Shown: piece after piece, positions 1 to 7,009 of the stretch
Layout of the letters: each line of letters opens with the position of its first letter
Position numbering within the stretch: position 1 is the stretch's first letter
Assembly (NCBI GenBank): GCA_021129895.1
Contig: JAJOKL010000097.1
Span: forward strand, 1-22,184
Origin: Candidatus Bipolaricaulota bacterium
GTDB lineage: Bacteria > Bipolaricaulota > Bipolaricaulia > Bipolaricaulales > Bipolaricaulaceae
DNA length: 22,184 nt
Direction: 5' to 3'
The notes under the pieces: generated by a model
The model's database searches: none
Told to the model about the DNA's origin: nothing
Seen by the model: only the letters and a program-made list of their open reading frames with translations
Program-made: the position numbers and the translations under genes

Positions 1-917
1 ACGGTCTCGATCCCCTGAGGGGTGGCGGAGATCCCATCCAGGTCCCCGCCCAGGCCGATCACGTCCTCCCCGCCCACCCGGATCGCGTGGAGCACGTGGC
101 GGGCGATCCACTCCGGCTCCGGCCGCGGCATCTTCTTGAGCTCTTCGCGCAGCCGGGCCTTTTCCTCCTCGGGCAGATCTTCTCTGAGAAACTTCCTCAC
201 AAGCGGCCGAGTGCGTTCGTAATAGTCAGGGTCCAGGAAGCCGGAGGACAGGTTGATCCCCATCACCCCGCCCCGGTCGGCCAGGGCCCGGATCATGTCG
301 TCGGTCAGGTTTCTAGGGGAGGGGCACAGGGCGCGGCAGTTGGAATGGGACGCGATGACGGTTTTTTTCGTGACCTCCAGGGTGCGCCAAAAGGCTGAGT
401 CGGAGAGGTGCGAGACGTCCACCATCACCCCCAGCTCCTCGGCGAGCTGTACCAACTTCTCCCCTTCGGGGGTGAGGGAGCGGTCGCTCCCGAAGGCGGT
501 GCCGGAGAAGGCGTTGTCCAGCCAGGCGGGGATCAGGTTGCGCACCCCGAGCTCGAAGAAATGCCGCAGCCCCTCTGCCTTTCCCTCCAAGGGGTCTGCC
601 CCCTCCAGGCCAATCAGGGCGGCGATCGGCCCCCCGGAGAAGCTCTTCCGCAAGCCCTCGGCAGAAGTGACCACTTTAATCCTGCCCCGGCTTTCCTCGG
701 CCAGGCGGAAGACCGTGGAGATCATGGCCTCGGCCCGGGTCCGCTCCTCCCCGGGGTGGTCCCGGGACAGGACTAACACGCCGAAGAACTGGGCCTTGAG
801 CCCGGCCTCCAGCATCCCGGGGAGGGACAGGTGTCCATCCCCATCGGGGCGGAAGAAGTCCACCTCCCCGTCCAGCACCCGCTTGGCCGTATCGCAATGC
901 GCGTCGAAGAATTCCAT
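1..917 (-). CDS. Membrane dipeptidase (peptidase M19, renal dipeptidase family), 3' end outside the window
   Basis: Zinc-dependent hydrolase of dipeptides. The M19 signatures are clear in the first 305 codons: DAHCDT at residues 5-10 (metal ligands His7 and Asp9), the bridging glutamate in GLEGA (Glu105), VDVSHLSD (His170) and IASHSN followed by PRNLTDD (His191). Near the window edge GLGGDLDG holds the late conserved aspartate. Family members are about 310-370 residues, so only a short C-terminal piece is missing. No signal peptide is visible, so the enzyme is probably cytoplasmic. The ATG at 917-915 is preceded by AAGGAGGGGG, which fixes the start. The opposite strand is open for long stretches but encodes nothing recognisable. 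Family assignment is firm; the substrate is not. Confidence 0.93.
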   Translation of the reverse strand, partial: MEFFDAHCDTAKRVLDGEVDFFRPDGDGHLSLPGMLEAGLKAQFFGVLVLSRDHPGEERTRAEAMISTVFRLAEESRGRIKVVTSAEGLRKSFSGGPIAALIGLEGADPLEGKAEGLRHFFELGVRNLIPAWLDNAFSGTAFGSDRSLTPEGEKLVQLAEELGVMVDVSHLSDSAFWRTLEVTKKTVIASHSNCRALCPSPRNLTDDMIRALADRGGVMGINLSSGFLDPDYYERTRPLVRKFLREDLPEEEKARLREELKKMPRPEPEWIARHVLHAIRVGGEDVIGLGGDLDGISATPQGIET

Positions 918-1184
918 GCCCCCTCCTTTAGGAGCGGCCTCGGCACGGGAGCCTGCCCCGGAAAACCAGGCTCCCCACGTCCATCGCCTTGCGCCCTCCT
1001 TTTCCTGGCGCGGCGTCAAAAACTGGCCCTACAAGTTGACAGCTGGTTCCCGATCCCAAATTTCCAAAAGCCCTTTAACCCGGTTCCTGGAACCGGGGCG
1101 CCGCGCGTCCCATCCCCGCCGAAGGCTGCAGCAGACCAACCATGGTGCCTCCCTCCGCAGCCAAATCATAACCGCTTCGTTTAA
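918..1184. other. Upstream region of the dipeptidase gene, no gene recognised
   Basis: About 270 bases upstream of the dipeptidase start. The composition is patchy, with AT-richer spots near 1020-1085 unlike the flanking genes. I see no convincing promoter and no recognisable protein on either strand. The stretch probably holds the dipeptidase promoter and the edge of the decayed region that follows. Confidence 0.4.
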
Positions 1185-1385
1185 GAACGCTCCTGGAAAC
1201 ACCCCGAACTCGTCCGCCAGATCCAAACTAAGCTCCAGGGTGCTATATCCAAGGATACTTTTGAAGAAGCCCTCGATAGTGTTCAGGCCCAGCTTCGACG
1301 GTGGGGCAGACCAGCCAGAGGGATCTTCGATCAGAACCGACTTTCCGGGCTCCCCCGCTGTCCTAGTGGCAAATTTTTGAGCTAA
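1185..1385 (+). pseudogene. Coding-like C-terminal remnant, unidentified
   Basis: An open stretch of 66 codons lies between in-frame TAA codons at 1182-1184 and 1383-1385. The translation looks protein-like and helical: it contains WKHPELVRQIQTKL and FEEALDSVQAQLRRW and ends PSGKFLS. It has no start codon with a ribosome binding site, and its codon use is more AT-rich than the neighbours. I read it as the tail of a decayed gene, possibly from a mobile element, but I do not recognise the family. It could also be chance openness. Confidence 0.25.
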
Positions 1386-1391
1386 GAGGGG

Positions 1392-1640
1392 ATGGTGGCC
1401 CGGCTGGCGAGGAACTTAGCCCAGCTGGTCCCCGGGCTTGAGGTGGTGGGAGGGCCGGCGGGGGTGCACTCCCACAGGGCCAAGGCCTGGGGACACACCT
1501 GGGCCCTGACCAAGCTATGGGAGGAGCTGGGGTTGGGCAGGGCCCTGAGAGGGGACGGGGACGGCATCCTGGTCTTCGGCCCTCTCCGAACTGTCAAAGT
1601 TGGTCAGTTCAGGGAACTGGGCTCAGATTCTCTGTGTTCT
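1392..1640 (+). pseudogene. Possible transposase N-terminal remnant (IS1634/IS4-like)
   Basis: It begins with ATG after GAGGGG, in the same frame as the preceding fragment. The segment around residues 28-50 (HSHRAKAWGHTWALTKLWEELGL) resembles the part of IS1634-type DDE transposases where a conserved (F/W)G precedes a 'LWxxLGL' helix. After about 60 codons the frame continues into sequence with no family resemblance and ends at 1736. No catalytic DDE region and no terminal inverted repeats are seen here. The assignment is weak and rests on this one motif. Confidence 0.25.
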
Positions 1641-1714
1641 CGGGGAGGAGTGGGTTCCAGCAGGCCATGGGGGCTTCGTAGTAGCCGTGGAAGCGAGCAT
1701 CTAGGATGGGATCC

Positions 1715-2079
1715 ATGGACGCGCTCTCGGTGCTGAAGGTGGTGAGGCTGTCGGCGGCGCCAGTGTCGGAATTGCGCGGGGGCTGGAGCGGCTGGTGCCC
1801 GTCCTTCCGCGGCTGCCGGGGCGGCCGGGGGCCTGGGCGGCCCGGTACCTGGCTTGGCAGGAGCGGAGGCACGCCCGCAAGTTCGCTCGGTTGGGGGAGC
1901 TGGCCTTGGTGCTCGTGGTAGCGGTACCCCTCCCGGCCACTGGGGCCTGGACCGGTTGCCTCTTGGCCACGATGTTTGCAATCCCACCGGGGCGGGCCCT
2001 GCCCCTGGTCTCCCTGGGGGTGCTGATCGCCGGGGGGATCGTGTTAGCCGCGAGCCTGGGCCTTCTCCGCTTCTTTTAG
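1715..2079 (+). pseudogene. Small multidrug export family protein (COG2426/PF06695), internally deleted
   Basis: Two pieces of one membrane-protein gene lie in different frames. The frame starting at ATG 1715 gives LSAAPVSELRGG, the N-terminal signature of the family. From about 1783 the next frame gives ERRHARKFARLG, then VAVPLPATGAWTG and LVSLGVLIAGG, the conserved C-terminal half with two membrane segments, ending at TAG 2077-2079. The roughly 40-50 residues normally between these blocks (further membrane helices) are absent, so an internal deletion plus frame change has broken the gene. Its last 36 bases overlap the convergent Clp gene. In intact members the family is a predicted small transporter of unproven substrate. 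A C-terminal peptide could still be made from the GTG at 1795. Confidence 0.7.
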
Positions 2080-4293
2080 CGGCACCAGGACGATCTCGTC
2101 CCCCGCGGCGGAAAGGCGCACCGTGTCCCCCGCGGCCAATATCCCGACCACGATCAGCTTGGCCAGGGGGGATTCCACCCGCTGGCGGATGGCCCGGGCC
2201 AGGGGGCGGGCCCCGTAGTGGTAGTCGTACCCCTCCCGCACCAGGAGCTCCAAGGCCTCCTCGGAAACCTCCAAGGCGATCCCCTGCTCGGCCAGGCGCT
2301 CCCCCAGGGCGGCAAGTTTCCTGCGGGCGATCTCCCGCACCGCCTGGGGGGAGAGGGGCCGGAAGATCACCACTTCGTCCAGCCGCCCTAAGAACTCGGG
2401 GCGGAACCGCTGCCTCAGGGCCTCTCGCACCTGCCTTTCGGCCTCCTCGAAGGAGGCGGCTGTCTGGAAGAATTCCGAGCCCACGTTGGAGGTCATGATG
2501 ATCAGGGTGTGGCGGAAGTCCACGGTGCGGCCGTGGCCGTCGGTGAGCCGCCCCTCATCCAGGAGCTGGAGGAGCAGGTTCATGGCCTCGGGGTGAGCCT
2601 TCTCGATCTCGTCAAGCAGGATCACCTGATAGGGGCGGCGGCGCACGGCTTCGGTGAGCTGGCCCCCCTCCTCGTAGCCCACGTACCCCGGCGGGGCGCC
2701 GATGAGCCGGGCCACGGCGTGCCGCTCCATGTACTCGGACATGTCGATCCTAAGCAGGGCCCGATCGTCCCCGAACAGGGCCTCGGCCAGGGCCTTGGCG
2801 AGCTCGGTCTTCCCCACCCCGGTGGGTCCCAGGAACAGGAACGTGCCCAAGGGGCGGCGGGGATCGGCGAGCCCGGCCCGGGCCCGCCTGACCGCCTCGG
2901 CCACCGCCCGTACCCCCTCCTCCTGGTCCACCACCCGGGCGTGCAGCACATCCTCCAGGCGGGAGAGTTTCTCCCGCTCCTCCTCCAGCAGCCGCTGCAC
3001 CGGGATCCCGGTCCAGGCGGCCACCACCTCGGCGATGGCCTCGGGGGTGACCTCCAGGGCTTCCCCCTCGGGGTGGGCGGCCCTGAGGCGGGCCGCCGCT
3101 TCGTCCACCAGGTCCACCGCCTTGTCCGGGAGGAACCGGCCGGAGATGTACCGGTCCGCCAGGCGGGCCGCCGCTTTGAGGGCCGCGTCCTGGATCCGCA
3201 CCCGATGGTGCTGTTCCAGCTTCCCCTTGAGCCCCCGCAGGATGTCCACCGTCTCCTCCGGGGTCGGCTCCCGCACGTACACCTGGGCCAGCCTCCTCTC
3301 CAGGGCCGGGTCCCGCTCCACGTGCTTGCGGTATTCGTCCAGGGTGGTGGCCCCGATCAGGCGCAGCTTGCCCCGGGCCAGCGGTTCCTTGAGGAGATTA
3401 GCGGCGTCGATGGCCCCCTCCGCCCCGCCGGCCCCGACCACGGTGTGGAACTCGTCGATGAACAGGATGATCCTCCCTCCCGAGGCCTCCACCTCCCGCA
3501 GCACCGCCTTCAGCCGCTCCTCGAACTCCCCTCGGAACTTGGCCCCGGCCAGAAGCGCCCCCATGTCCAGGGCGACGATCTCTTTGTCCCGCAGGGCCTG
3601 GGGCACCCGGCCTTCCGCGATCCTCTGGGCCAAGCCCTCCACGATGGCGGTCTTCCCCACCCCGGGCTCCCCCACCAACACCGGGTTGTTCTTCCGCCGG
3701 CGCAGCAGCACCTGGATCACCCGCTGCAGCTCCCCCTCCCGGCCCACCACCGGATCAAGCTCCCCCCGCCGCGCGAGCTCGGTAAGGTTCACCCCGTATT
3801 TCTTCAGGATCTGATAGCGCTCCTCGGAGGCGGGGGAGTCCACCCGCTGGGCCCCCCGCACCCGGTGCAGGGCGGTGTAGACGGCGTCCAGGGTGATCCC
3901 ATGGCGGGAGAGGAGCCGCGCCAGCTCCGGGTCCGGGTCCCGGGCGATGGCGATGAGCAGGTGATCCACGCCCACGTAGTCGTCCTTCAGGCGCTTGGCC
4001 TCCTCCTCGGCGGCGTGGAACACCTGATCCAGGCGGGGGGTGATGTACACCGTCTGCAGGGCGGTACCTGCAACTTGCGGCTTTTCGGACAGGGCCCGGT
4101 CCAGGTCCCAGACCAGGCGGGGCACGTCCACCCCCATGGCCTGGAGGATCTCCCGCCCCACGCCCTCCTGGGCAGCCAGGGCCCGCAGCAGGTGCTCCAC
4201 ATCCAGCTGGTTGTGGCGCAGGTTGCGCATGAGCTCCTGGGCCCCCTGCAGGGCCTCCTGGGCGCCTTTGGTCAAGCGATCGAACCGGATCAC
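2044..4293 (-). CDS. ClpB-like Hsp100 AAA+ ATPase without the middle domain
   Basis: Hsp100 unfoldase of 749 residues with two AAA+ modules. From the N-terminus: a Clp_N double repeat (about 1-140), NBD1 with Walker A GEPGVGKT near 208 and Walker B ILFIDEF near 276, arginine-finger region DPALERR, then NBD2 with GPTGVGKT at about 489-496, VILLDE at about 557-562 and the C-terminal domain with GARPLARAI. ClpB normally has about 120 residues of coiled-coil M domain between VDLVDEAA and the AxWTGIPV motif; here only about 25 residues lie between them. No IGF/IGL tripeptide for ClpP docking is visible in the loop after SNVGSEFF. It is therefore neither a standard ClpB nor a clear ClpA/ClpC. The frame is open to a TTG at 4317, but GTG 4293-4291 is preferred because GGAGGG lies 4 nt upstream and the ClpB-like N-terminus begins there. 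Confidence 0.93.
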   Translation of the reverse strand: MIRFDRLTKGAQEALQGAQELMRNLRHNQLDVEHLLRALAAQEGVGREILQAMGVDVPRLVWDLDRALSEKPQVAGTALQTVYITPRLDQVFHAAEEEAKRLKDDYVGVDHLLIAIARDPDPELARLLSRHGITLDAVYTALHRVRGAQRVDSPASEERYQILKKYGVNLTELARRGELDPVVGREGELQRVIQVLLRRRKNNPVLVGEPGVGKTAIVEGLAQRIAEGRVPQALRDKEIVALDMGALLAGAKFRGEFEERLKAVLREVEASGGRIILFIDEFHTVVGAGGAEGAIDAANLLKEPLARGKLRLIGATTLDEYRKHVERDPALERRLAQVYVREPTPEETVDILRGLKGKLEQHHRVRIQDAALKAAARLADRYISGRFLPDKAVDLVDEAAARLRAAHPEGEALEVTPEAIAEVVAAWTGIPVQRLLEEEREKLSRLEDVLHARVVDQEEGVRAVAEAVRRARAGLADPRRPLGTFLFLGPTGVGKTELAKALAEALFGDDRALLRIDMSEYMERHAVARLIGAPPGYVGYEEGGQLTEAVRRRPYQVILLDEIEKAHPEAMNLLLQLLDEGRLTDGHGRTVDFRHTLIIMTSNVGSEFFQTAASFEEAERQVREALRQRFRPEFLGRLDEVVIFRPLSPQAVREIARRKLAALGERLAEQGIALEVSEEALELLVREGYDYHYGARPLARAIRQRVESPLAKLIVVGILAAGDTVRLSAAGDEIVLVPLKEAEKAQARG

Positions 4294-4309
4294 GTCTCCC
4301 TCCGATTTA

Positions 4310-4340
4310 GCAGTCAAACTGTTTGACTGCCAAAATTATA
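4310..4340 (-). promoter_or_regulatory. Promoter and perfect palindromic operator candidate of the Clp gene
   Basis: On the minus strand a consensus TATAAT (4340-4335) is followed 4 nt later by a perfect inverted repeat, 4330-4310, with arms GCAGTCAAAC and GTTTGACTGC around a central T. The predicted transcription start falls inside the palindrome, and the Clp start codon lies 16 nt beyond it. No good -35 hexamer is visible. A symmetric site on the start of transcription suggests repressor control. The half-site contains GTCAAA, the core of the CtsR heptad in Firmicutes, but CtsR sites are direct repeats, so another regulator is likely. Confidence 0.6.
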
Positions 4341-4411
4341 GCAGGCCGGGACAACCCCTTCCACCCTTCGCCGCCCGCTACGGCCAGGGGTTGACCTCCC
4401 CCCGGCTGGCC

Positions 4412-4450
4412 TTGACCCCCGCCCCGGGGCCAGATAAAGTTGGCCAACTT
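4412..4450 (+). promoter_or_regulatory. Sigma-70-type promoter with a 14-bp palindrome
   Basis: TTGACC at 4412-4417, a 17-nt spacer and TAAAGT at 4435-4440 form a plausible promoter. A perfect palindrome, arms AAGTTGG and CCAACTT, at 4437-4450 covers the end of the -10 box and the expected transcription start. This is the usual layout of a repressor site. The transcript would lead into a small ORF and possibly on into the transporter operon. Confidence 0.45.
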
Positions 4451-4471
4451 CACGCCAGGAGGTGGTGCAAC

Positions 4472-4582
4472 GTGTTCAGATCATGGCCGCGTAAAACCGA
4501 CCTGCAGCTCCTTCCCCTGCGGAGGTCCCTCCTCCATCCCCTCCATCTGCATGCCCATACCCAGGGCCATCCGGCCCACTGA
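4472..4582 (+). CDS. Possible small protein, 36 residues, unknown
   Basis: GTG start at 4472 with AGGAGG 9 nt upstream (4457-4462), about 25 nt downstream of the promoter and palindrome just described. The predicted peptide is basic and rich in Leu, His and Pro, with no recognised domain or signal peptide. It could be a regulated small protein or a leader peptide for the transporter genes. Support comes only from promoter and ribosome-site placement; coding potential cannot be judged at this length. Confidence 0.3.
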   Translation: MFRSWPRKTDLQLLPLRRSLLHPLHLHAHTQGHPAH

Positions 4583-4610
4583 TCAGCCTCAGCCTTTGTT
4601 TCGACTCTAG

Positions 4611-4691
4611 ATCGCCCGCCGTAAGGCGGTGGTAAGTCGGTTGCCGGTCCTCACCGGACATGGCGGCCGGGTAAATCTGAGTTTAAGGAGG
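4611..4691 (+). promoter_or_regulatory. Hairpin-rich leader before the amino acid binding protein gene
   Basis: Two short stem-loops stand close together: CCGCC/GGCGG around a GTAA tetraloop (4616-4629) and CCGGT/ACCGG around CCTC (4644-4657). An AAGGAGG ribosome binding site follows at 4685-4691. I do not recognise a known riboswitch class. The structure could be an untranslated leader with a regulatory role, or simply GC-rich sequence. Confidence 0.25.
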
Positions 4692-4697
4692 ATGAAA

Positions 4698-5486
4698 GTG
4701 AAGCGGGCAATATTGCTGTTGGGCGTGGTTTGTCTTTTGGCACCCGGGGTCCTGCAAGGGGCGGAAAAGGACGTGTACATCGTGGGTGTGGACGCTGCCT
4801 TCCCCCCGTTCACCTGGGTGGAGCAGGGTGAGTTCCGGGGGTTCGACGTGGCGGTGATCCAAGCCATCGCCGAGCTTGCGGGCTTCTCCGTGGAGTTCCG
4901 TGACCTCCCCTGGGCTACCATCATCACCGCCCTGGCCCAGGGGAAGATCGACCTCATCGCCAGTGGCCTCACGGTGACCTGTGAACGCGACCGGGTCATC
5001 GACTTCTCCCTGCCCTACTGGGAGGTGGACCAGGCGGTGCTGGTGCGTGAGGACTCCGTTCTCAACGCCATCACGGCCTTCAACGGCACCGTGGTGGGGG
5101 CCCAGGCCGGGGCCACTGGCTATCAGTGGATCGAGGACAACCTGGTCGCCCAGGGGGTAAACATCGAGCTGCGGGCGTACGAGACCTACGACATGGCGAT
5201 CCGGGACCTGGAGAACGGCAGGATCGCCGCCGTGCTCTGCGACACCGACACCGCCCAGGGGTTTGTGGACGCCGGCCGCCGGGTGAAGATCGTGGGGATC
5301 GTGAAGACCGGGGAGCAGTACGCCTACGCGGTCACGGCCGGGGACCCCTATGGGCTCCTGCCCAGGATCAACGCTGGGCTTCGCAGGCTGTACCAGTCGG
5401 GGGTTTGGGCGGAGCTGGTGGCGGAGTACTTCCCGGGCCGGCCGGTAGGACCGGTGCCGCTCAAGCGCACCGCCATATGTGAGTAG
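4698..5486 (+). CDS. Polar amino acid ABC transporter, substrate-binding protein
   Basis: Family 3 (SBP_bac_3) binding protein of 262 residues. A signal peptide occupies about residues 1-22 (VKRAILLLGVVCLLAPGVLQG) with no lipobox cysteine, so the protein is probably released to the periplasm or exterior rather than lipidated. The mature part starts VYIVGVDAAFPPFTW and contains FRGFDVAVIQAIAELAG, WATIITALAQGKIDLI and the ligand-binding TVTCERDRVIDFS segment with its arginine, all typical of amino acid binders. GTG 4698 is preferred over ATG 4692 because AAGGAGG (4685-4691) lies 6 nt from the GTG but directly abuts the ATG. Two permease genes follow. The exact amino acid cannot be read from sequence alone. 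Confidence 0.92.
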   Translation: MKRAILLLGVVCLLAPGVLQGAEKDVYIVGVDAAFPPFTWVEQGEFRGFDVAVIQAIAELAGFSVEFRDLPWATIITALAQGKIDLIASGLTVTCERDRVIDFSLPYWEVDQAVLVREDSVLNAITAFNGTVVGAQAGATGYQWIEDNLVAQGVNIELRAYETYDMAIRDLENGRIAAVLCDTDTAQGFVDAGRRVKIVGIVKTGEQYAYAVTAGDPYGLLPRINAGLRRLYQSGVWAELVAEYFPGRPVGPVPLKRTAICE

Positions 5487-5534
5487 CCGCACCGGGCGGG
5501 GCGGGCCGTGTGCCCGTCCCGCCCTTCTCTGACC

Positions 5535-6209
5535 ATGAACGGCTTGGGATTCTTGCTCCGGGAACTCCCTTGGTTCTGGCGGGGTGCCCTGGTGACGGTG
5601 GAGGTGCTGGGCGGGGTCATGGGGTTAGGGGTGCTCCTGGGGTTGACCGGGGCGGTACTTCAGGTCTACGGCCCGCCGCCGCTTCCCGCCCTGGTGACCG
5701 GCCTGGAGCGGCTCCTCCGGGGGATCCCCCCCATCGTGCTCCTGCTGCTCGTGTTCTACTTGCCTTGGGACCTGCCGCCACTGGTGGTGGCCATCGTGGC
5801 GCTGGGGCTGTGCTCCGCCGCCTACCAATCCCAGATCTTCCGAGCGGCCATCCAGTCGGTCGACCGGCGGCAGGCCGAGGCCGCGCGGGCGTTGGGGATG
5901 TCGGCCCCCCAAGCCATCGTGTACGTGATCTTGCCTCAGGCCTTACGGCGGGCCATCGGGCCCTGGTCCAACGAGTTCTCCTCCCAGATCAAGGACACCT
6001 CTTTGGCCTACATCGTGGGGGTGGTGGAAATCCTGCGTCAGGCCCGGTACGTCATCTCTTACACCTACGGCAACTCGCTGCTCATCTACGGGTTTTGTGC
6101 CCTGATCTACTTCGTCCTCACCCGCGCCGGGAACGCCGTCCTGTATCGGCTGGAGGCCCGGCTCTGGGTGCCGGGGTTCGAGCGGCGCCTGCTGGGTCGG
6201 CGAGCGTAG
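5535..6209 (+). CDS. Polar amino acid ABC transporter permease (HisM/GlnP type), first copy
   Basis: Inner-membrane subunit of 224 residues with about five hydrophobic segments and the BPD_transp_1 domain. The EAA loop that contacts the ATPase is seen as RQAEAARALGMSAPQAIVYV followed by ILPQALRRAIGPWSNEF. LLRGIPPIVLLLLVFYLP corresponds to the conserved 'RGTPLLVQL' helix of the His/Glu/Gln family. It lies 48 bp after the binding-protein gene. The frame is open to GTG 5508, but ATG 5535 gives a normal N-terminus; no strong ribosome binding site supports either start. It probably pairs with the second permease as a heterodimer. Confidence 0.9.
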   Translation: MNGLGFLLRELPWFWRGALVTVEVLGGVMGLGVLLGLTGAVLQVYGPPPLPALVTGLERLLRGIPPIVLLLLVFYLPWDLPPLVVAIVALGLCSAAYQSQIFRAAIQSVDRRQAEAARALGMSAPQAIVYVILPQALRRAIGPWSNEFSSQIKDTSLAYIVGVVEILRQARYVISYTYGNSLLIYGFCALIYFVLTRAGNAVLYRLEARLWVPGFERRLLGRRA

Positions 6210-6217
6210 GGGGCGAG

Positions 6218-6889
6218 ATGTTCGATTTTTGGGAGCTTTCCAGCCGGTTCCTGCCCCAGCTGCTTCTGGGGGCGAGGGTGACCCTGGAGCTCACCTCGAT
6301 CTGCATCGCAGGCGGGCTGATCCTGGGCTGGGGCCTTGCGCTGGGGAGGGTATACGGGGGGCGGATCGTCTACTCCCTGTGCACGGCCTATGTGGAACTG
6401 GTACGCGGCACCCCGCTCCTCGTCCAACTGTTCATGCTCTACTATGGGCTCCCGGACGTGGGGATCGTGCTTCCCCCGCTCCTCGCCGCCGGGGTAGCCC
6501 TGGGCATGAACACCGCCGCCTACCAAGCCGAGTACTTCCGGGGCGCCATCCAAGCGGTGCCAAAGGGGCAGGTACAGGCGGCCAGGGCACTGGGGATGGG
6601 GCGCTGGCAGGCGGTATGGTATGTGGTGTTGCCGCAGGCGGTGCGACTTGTGATCCCGGCCTGGTCCAACGAGCTCATCTACATGCTCAAGTATTCGTCG
6701 CTGGCCTTCATCGTGGGGGTGCCGGAGCTGATGGGCCGGGCCAACCTCATCGCCGCCCGGAACTTCCGGTATTTCGAGATCTACCTGGTGGTGGCCGTGA
6801 TCTACGTGGCCCTGGTAGGGATGTTGGCAGGCCTGCTGGGCTGGTTGGAGCGGAAGACCCGGCTTCCGGGCCTCGAGCGCTGGCTGTAG
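6218..6889 (+). CDS. Polar amino acid ABC transporter permease (HisQ/GlnP type), second copy
   Basis: Second permease of the importer, 223 residues, starting at ATG 6218 with AGGGGG 5 nt upstream and 8 bp after the previous stop. It contains LVRGTPLLVQLFMLYYGLP, the family hallmark, and the EAA loop VQAARALGMGRWQAVWYVVL before PQAVRLVIPAWSNEL. About five membrane segments are visible. The open frame extends upstream through the first permease gene, but that extension is an out-of-frame shadow. No ATP-binding subunit follows; the next gene is unrelated, so the ATPase must be encoded elsewhere or shared. Confidence 0.92.
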   Translation: MFDFWELSSRFLPQLLLGARVTLELTSICIAGGLILGWGLALGRVYGGRIVYSLCTAYVELVRGTPLLVQLFMLYYGLPDVGIVLPPLLAAGVALGMNTAAYQAEYFRGAIQAVPKGQVQAARALGMGRWQAVWYVVLPQAVRLVIPAWSNELIYMLKYSSLAFIVGVPELMGRANLIAARNFRYFEIYLVVAVIYVALVGMLAGLLGWLERKTRLPGLERWL

Positions 6890-6915
6890 AGATCGTGCAC
6901 CTTCTCTCGAGATGA

Positions 6916-6940
6916 GAGGCGTGGCTCGCCTCCGTCTTTT
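6916..6940 (+). terminator. Probable intrinsic terminator of the amino acid transporter operon
   Basis: A stem GAGGCG/CGCCTC with a 5-nt loop (6916-6932) is followed by CGTCTTTT, 27 nt after the second permease stop. The T-run is short, so strength is uncertain. Its position at the end of the operon supports the call. Confidence 0.5.
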
Positions 6941-7009
6941 CGGTAGCAGGTGATGCGAATTGCCGTTTGCTCGCCGCGCGGTTACCCGTAAGAATGTGAC
7001 CGGGAGAAG

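Larger units (their letters stand above)
4318..4697. other. Intergenic region between Clp and amino acid transporter genes
   Basis: About 380 bases without a firmly assigned gene. It holds the Clp promoter and palindrome at the left edge, a plus-strand promoter with a second palindrome at 4412-4450, a possible 36-codon ORF at 4472-4582, and a hairpin-rich leader (4611-4691) before the binding-protein gene. A 29-codon Met-rich ORF on the minus strand (4570-4481) is also present but lacks a ribosome binding site. Confidence 0.6.

Noticed and set aside
253..1380. A 375-codon plus-strand frame
   Set aside because: It runs antisense to the dipeptidase and on into non-coding sequence, with Ser/Arg/Pro-rich translation and no family motif.
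2509..4326. A 605-codon open frame on the plus strand
   Set aside because: It is antisense to the Clp gene. Its translation is low-complexity Gly/Pro/His/Gln-rich with no domain; it is a shadow caused by high GC.
4481..4570. A 29-codon Met-rich ORF on the minus strand
   Set aside because: No ribosome binding site or promoter in the right place, and too short to judge; the plus strand has better signals.
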